A stretch of DNA of 64,000 nucleotides from Alicyclobacillus sacchari (GTDB lineage Bacteria > Bacillota > Bacilli > Alicyclobacillales > Alicyclobacillaceae): NCBI RefSeq assembly GCF_004366795.1, contig NZ_SORF01000006.1, positions 78,993 through 142,992 of the forward strand. The letters run 5' to 3'. A program made the position numbers and the translations under genes. Each line of letters starts with the position of its first letter. Within the stretch, counting starts at the first letter, position 1. This document shows positions 60,330 to 64,000 of this stretch, in pieces. A model generated the notes under the pieces. The model was not told the DNA's origin and did not search any database. It worked only from the letters and a program-made list of their open reading frames with translations.

Positions 60330-61574
60330 TTATCGTTCGGCGTTCGTCAGCGGTGTCACCGTATCCGCCTCGACGAATGTCTGATGCAGTGCCTGTACGG
60401 CTTTTTCGACGAGATGTGCCGGAATCACACACGACACCTTGATCTCGGATGTGCTCACCATGTGGATGGGCACCTCGGCGTCGCGGAGCGTGACAAACAT
60501 CTGAGCGGCCACGCCTGGATTGCTAATCATGCCCGCACCGACGATGGACACCTTGGCAAGCGGCGCCTCCCGCTCAATTTTGTGAAACCGCAAGGTCGGT
60601 TGCAGGGACGAAACCACCTCCACAGCGCGACCGAGATCAGACTCATTTACCGTAAACGACACGTCAACCGCGGACGCATCGACGACGCTTTGGACGATCA
60701 CGTCGACGTTGACGCCGTTTTCCGCCAACGATGAGAAAATCGCAGCCAATGCGTGTTCCTCAAGCGGCACCCCGACGACCGCCAAACGTGCAACATGCCG
60801 TTCAAACGCAATGCCGGTCACTACCCGCCGGCCCTCCATCCGATTCTCTGTCATCGCCACGACGTTCGTTCCTTCCCCTTCCGTAAAACTAGAGCGCACG
60901 ACCAATTGTACCGCGAAATGTTTGGCATTTTCGACGGCACGCGGGTGCAAAACCTGGGCACCGAGGTTGGCCAGCTCCAGCATTTCATCATATGAAATGT
61001 CATCCAGCTTCTTCGCGTTTGGTACAACGCGCGGATCTGTCGTATACACGCCATCGACGTCGGTATAAATCTCGCAAACGTCCGCACCAAGTGCCGCAGC
61101 CAACGCCACCGCCGACGTATCCGATCCGCCGCGACCAAGGGTTGTCACCTCGCCGCCGGCGATTCCTTGAAAGCCAGTGACAATTGCTACAATTCCCCTT
61201 TCGATCAAGCTTTGCAACGTCCTCGTGTCAATCTGCGAGACACGCGCGTTGCCGTGAACCGGTTCCGTCGTGATTCCCGCCTGCCACCCAGTGAGCGACT
61301 TGGCCTGTACACCCATTGCCAACAGCCGCATTGCCACCAGCGCTGCCGACACCTGCTCGCCCGTTGCGAGCAATTGATCCATCTCGCGCAGATCCGGGCT
61401 GTCGACCAATTCGGCCGCCAAGTCGACCAATGCATCGGTGCTGTGTCCCATGGCCGAGACGACGACGACGACAGCATGTCCCGCCCTCACGGTAGCCGCA
61501 ATTCGGTCCGCAACAGCGCGAATCCGTTCCGTGGATCCGACCGATGTGCCGCCATATTTCTGTACGAACAGCAC
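60330..61574 (-). CDS. lysC: aspartate kinase
   Basis: Phosphorylates aspartate for lysine, methionine, threonine and diaminopimelate synthesis. 414 residues. VQKYGGTSVGS start, GRGGSDTSAVALAAALGADVCEIYTDVDGVYTTDPR core (cited in part: GRGGSDTSAVALAA), and two ACT domains at the C-terminus (LAVVGVP and VSIVGAGMISNPGVAA). No lysine riboswitch is seen in the short upstream gap. Confidence 0.95.
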   Translation of the reverse strand: MLFVQKYGGTSVGSTERIRAVADRIAATVRAGHAVVVVVSAMGHSTDALVDLAAELVDSPDLREMDQLLATGEQVSAALVAMRLLAMGVQAKSLTGWQAGITTEPVHGNARVSQIDTRTLQSLIERGIVAIVTGFQGIAGGEVTTLGRGGSDTSAVALAAALGADVCEIYTDVDGVYTTDPRVVPNAKKLDDISYDEMLELANLGAQVLHPRAVENAKHFAVQLVVRSSFTEGEGTNVVAMTENRMEGRRVVTGIAFERHVARLAVVGVPLEEHALAAIFSSLAENGVNVDVIVQSVVDASAVDVSFTVNESDLGRAVEVVSSLQPTLRFHKIEREAPLAKVSIVGAGMISNPGVAAQMFVTLRDAEVPIHMVSTSEIKVSCVIPAHLVEKAVQALHQTFVEADTVTPLTNAER

Positions 61575-61646
61575 GTTTCTCCACTCCCTGTTTCAAGCTG
61601 CCCAGCTATTTTAGCTATCATACCGTACAACTGTGCACACGCGAAA

Positions 61647-61694
61647 GATCGGCGGACGTGTCGAAAGATAGAACCTTTCGATCCGCCGCCGATT
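61647..61694 (-). terminator. terminator after argH
   Basis: GATCGGCGGA and CGGCGG/AATCGG arms with an inner CGAAAG/CTTTCG pairing form a long imperfect hairpin 7 bp after the argH stop, followed on the minus strand by TTTCGCG. Confidence 0.5.
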
Positions 61695-61700
61695 CTCGCA

Positions 61701-63077
61701 TCACGACATACCGCAGTGCTCTTTCACCAGTGCCAACTGTAATCGTACCGCCGAAGGGGCCGTGCCGCCGCGCGACGCTCTCGCCTCGATCACCGCACGC
61801 TCCGGCAACACTTCGTAGACGTCTTCCTGTATCAGCGGACAGCGCGCCTGCATCTCCGCTAGCTCCAGTCCAGCCAAATTCGTGCCCTTGCCAATCGCGT
61901 CGCTCACCAAGTGCCCAACGACCGCATGCGCTTCGCGGAACGGCAAACCGCGTCTGACTAAATAATCGGCGAGATCGGTCGCATTGGAGAAATCGGAGGC
62001 AAATGCGCGGGAGAGTCGATCTCGCTTGACCCGCATCGTCTGGATGGTACCAGCCAACAACTCTAGTGCCGGCACCACAGTATCGACCGCGTCAAAGACG
62101 CCCTCTTTGTCTTCTTGCAAATCTTTGTTATACGCAAGCGGCAACCCTTTAAGCACCGTGAACAACGAGATGATATGCCCGTACACGCGCCCCGTCTTGC
62201 CGCGCACCAGTTCCGGAACGTCCGGATTTTTCTTTTGGGGCATGATGCTCGATCCGGTCGCATACGCGTCAGACAACTCAATCCAGCCAAACTCTTCGCT
62301 CGACCACAACACCAATTCTTCGCACAAGCGCGATAAATGCGTCATGATGGTCGCGCAAGCAAATAACAGGCCTAATAAGTAGTCGCGATCGGATACTGCG
62401 TCGAGAGAGTTTTCGTAAAGGCGCGAGAAGCCGAGTTCCTCTGCGACGGTTTCCCGCGAAATTGGAAATGTCGTCCCGGCAAGTGCGGCAGCGCCTAACG
62501 GCATGTGATCGATCTCGTCAAGCACGCCGCGCAAACGCCGTTCGTCGCGAATAAGCATCCAAACGTACGCAAGGAAATGATGGGCCAATAAAATCGGCTG
62601 CGCTCGCTGCAAGTGCGTAAAACCTGGCACAATGACATCAATATGCGCTTCGGCGGCTTCGACAAGCGCGTGTTGTAACCTGCGCACGCCGTCTATAAGC
62701 GCCTTGGCCGCATCCCGTGCCCACATATGCATGTCTAGCGCAACCTGATCGTTACGACTGCGCGCGGTATGAAGTTTTCCCGCCACCTCGCCGATGCGCT
62801 CGGTCAAGATGCGCTCAACGTTCATATGCACGTCCTCATCGTCGAGGCGAAACTCGACCTGTCCCGCCTCATAATCCCGCAAAATGCCTTCCAGTCCGTC
62901 GATGATGCTGCGGCTCTCCTCCGGCGTAATGATGCCGGAGGTAGCCAACATGCGGGCATGTGCGATGGATCCGCGGATATCGTACGGCAGCAGCCTGACA
63001 TCAAACCCGATAGACGACGTATATTGCAGAACGAGTTGATTGGTATCTTCGCTGAAGCGACCGCCCCACAACTTCAT
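61701..63077 (-). CDS. argH: argininosuccinate lyase
   Basis: Last step of arginine synthesis. 458 residues. [10 protein letters not shown] start, [25 protein letters not shown] with the catalytic His, and the fumarase-superfamily signature [11 protein letters not shown]. Its start overlaps the argG stop by 4 bases, so the two are coupled. Confidence 0.96.
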   Translation of the reverse strand: MKLWGGRFSEDTNQLVLQYTSSIGFDVRLLPYDIRGSIAHARMLATSGIITPEESRSIIDGLEGILRDYEAGQVEFRLDDEDVHMNVERILTERIGEVAGKLHTARSRNDQVALDMHMWARDAAKALIDGVRRLQHALVEAAEAHIDVIVPGFTHLQRAQPILLAHHFLAYVWMLIRDERRLRGVLDEIDHMPLGAAALAGTTFPISRETVAEELGFSRLYENSLDAVSDRDYLLGLLFACATIMTHLSRLCEELVLWSSEEFGWIELSDAYATGSSIMPQKKNPDVPELVRGKTGRVYGHIISLFTVLKGLPLAYNKDLQEDKEGVFDAVDTVVPALELLAGTIQTMRVKRDRLSRAFASDFSNATDLADYLVRRGLPFREAHAVVGHLVSDAIGKGTNLAGLELAEMQARCPLIQEDVYEVLPERAVIEARASRGGTAPSAVRLQLALVKEHCGMS

Positions 63078-64000
63078 GCTGTCGTCTCCACCTCATCTTT
63101 GCTCAGCACCGAAACAGAGCTGTCAGCAAGCTGCACAGACGGGCCATCCGCTTGATGCAATGCCGCATACACCGATGTCGGCAGGCCAAACAACGAGATG
63201 AAACCCACGGCCGCCATATGGTCGAACTTGTCTCCGGTCTCATAGGTGGCGAGGTCGTGCCGATAGAGTGAGAATGGTGACTGCCGACCCGTCGCCTGTG
63301 CCTGACCCTTGTACAGTTTGACACGCACGTCACCTGTCACGTGCTTTTGCGTTGCATCGATGAAAGCATCAAACGCTTGTTTGAGCGGCGAGAACCAAAG
63401 GCCGTTATAAATGAGCTTGCTGTATTCGAGTTCCAAACCCATTTTATATTGCAACACTTCACGTGTCAGCGTCAGGTGCTCCAATTCTTGGTGAGCCATG
63501 ATGAGAACACGCCCTGCAGGCGACTCGTACACCTCGCGCGACTTGATACCAACCAGTCGGTTTTCAACGTGATCGATCCGGCCAACACCATGCTTCCCGC
63601 AGATTTGATTCAGTTGCTGAATGAGCTCGGCAAGCGGCCATGGCTGACCATTCAGCGCGATCGGCACGCCTTCGGCAAATGAAATGACGATTTCCTCTGG
63701 TTCGTTCGGCGCTTGTTCGGGCGCAACGGTCCACTCAAAAGCGCCCTCCGGCGCAGCCTGCCATGGGTCCTCGAGAACGCCGCACTCAATGGCGCGCCCC
63801 CACAGGTTGGCATCAATGCTGAAGGGATTGTCGAGATTCACTGGAATCGGTACGTTGTGTTGCGCCGCGTAACGAATTTCATCGTCCCGCGTGAATCCCC
63901 ATTCGCGCACGGGCGCCACGACCTTCAATTGCGGGCTGAGGGCGTTGATGGATACTTCGAAGCGCACCTGATCGTTGCCCTTTCCCGTGCAACCATGCGC
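63074..64000 (-). CDS. argG: argininosuccinate synthase (3' part, cut by window edge)
   Basis: 308 codons of about 400; the frame runs out of the window, with [15 protein letters not shown] at the edge, so the ATP-binding N-terminus lies to the right. [14 protein letters not shown] and [18 protein letters not shown] are typical of ArgG. Joins citrulline and aspartate. Confidence 0.95.
   Translation of the reverse strand, partial: AHGCTGKGNDQVRFEVSINALSPQLKVVAPVREWGFTRDDEIRYAAQHNVPIPVNLDNPFSIDANLWGRAIECGVLEDPWQAAPEGAFEWTVAPEQAPNEPEEIVISFAEGVPIALNGQPWPLAELIQQLNQICGKHGVGRIDHVENRLVGIKSREVYESPAGRVLIMAHQELEHLTLTREVLQYKMGLELEYSKLIYNGLWFSPLKQAFDAFIDATQKHVTGDVRVKLYKGQAQATGRQSPFSLYRHDLATYETGDKFDHMAAVGFISLFGLPTSVYAALHQADGPSVQLADSSVSVLSKDEVETTA

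Noticed and set aside
61575-61700. Lysine riboswitch upstream of lysC
   Set aside because: The gap is only about 125 bp and is taken up mostly by the argH terminator hairpin; none of the L-box conserved blocks is visible.
1-64000. CRISPR array, prophage structural genes, toxin-antitoxin or restriction system
   Set aside because: I saw no regularly spaced short repeats, no phage head or tail genes, and no defence-type gene pairs.

Overview
The window looks like chromosome from a spore-forming, bacillithiol-using Firmicute, most likely Alicyclobacillaceae. The reasons are a Bacillus-type division and cell-wall (dcw) cluster, spore genes (SpoVD-type PBP, RsfA family, GerC), bacillithiol genes (bshC, ypdA), a ThiI without rhodanese beside its own cysteine desulfurase, and moderately high GC. 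The family is inferred from protein style, not from a search.

Layout. 1-5613: two exact 2805-bp copies of a small serine-recombinase element, each carrying ypdA, a 51-codon ORF and the recombinase, in tandem inside murA. 5614-19317: the minus-strand dcw operon mraZ-rsmH-ftsL-pbpB-spoVD-murE-mraY-murD-ftsW-murG-murB-murA', with bshC beyond mraZ. 21-30 kb: an SDR, a Pro-rich protein, gerC, rsfA-like, thiI, cysteine desulfurase, clpP with a CtsR box, and small Firmicute proteins (YgaP-like, YpiB-like, YlbF-like, DUF1292). 30.7-33.3 kb: acs plus an acetate transporter. 33.4-43.0 kb: a sugar-acid operon (GntR, MFS, DgoD, KDPG-type aldolase, Ldh2-type dehydrogenase, YjhG-type xylonate dehydratase, ketoglutarate-semialdehyde dehydrogenase, FAH-family dehydratase) that reads as a Weimberg-type route joined to a galactonate dehydratase. 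43-49.6 kb: wrbA, a 3-hydroxyacyl-CoA dehydrogenase, a YneR-like protein, three tRNAs, a HAD hydrolase, and serC and serA under a ZTP riboswitch. 60.3-64 kb: lysC, argH and the 3' part of argG.

Between serA and lysC lies a 10.38-kb segment (49867-60247) of visibly GC-richer DNA with valine/isoleucine acyl-CoA catabolism genes. An IS end bounds it on each side, the outer ends form imperfect inverted repeats, and a 10-bp direct repeat (CTACTGTGGA) flanks it. This is the signature of a composite transposon. A broken leucine dehydrogenase sits at its left end.

The two strongest leads are the murA-interrupting recombinase element, whose junctions can be read to the base and whose excision would rebuild a canonical MurA motif, and the catabolic composite transposon with its target duplication.
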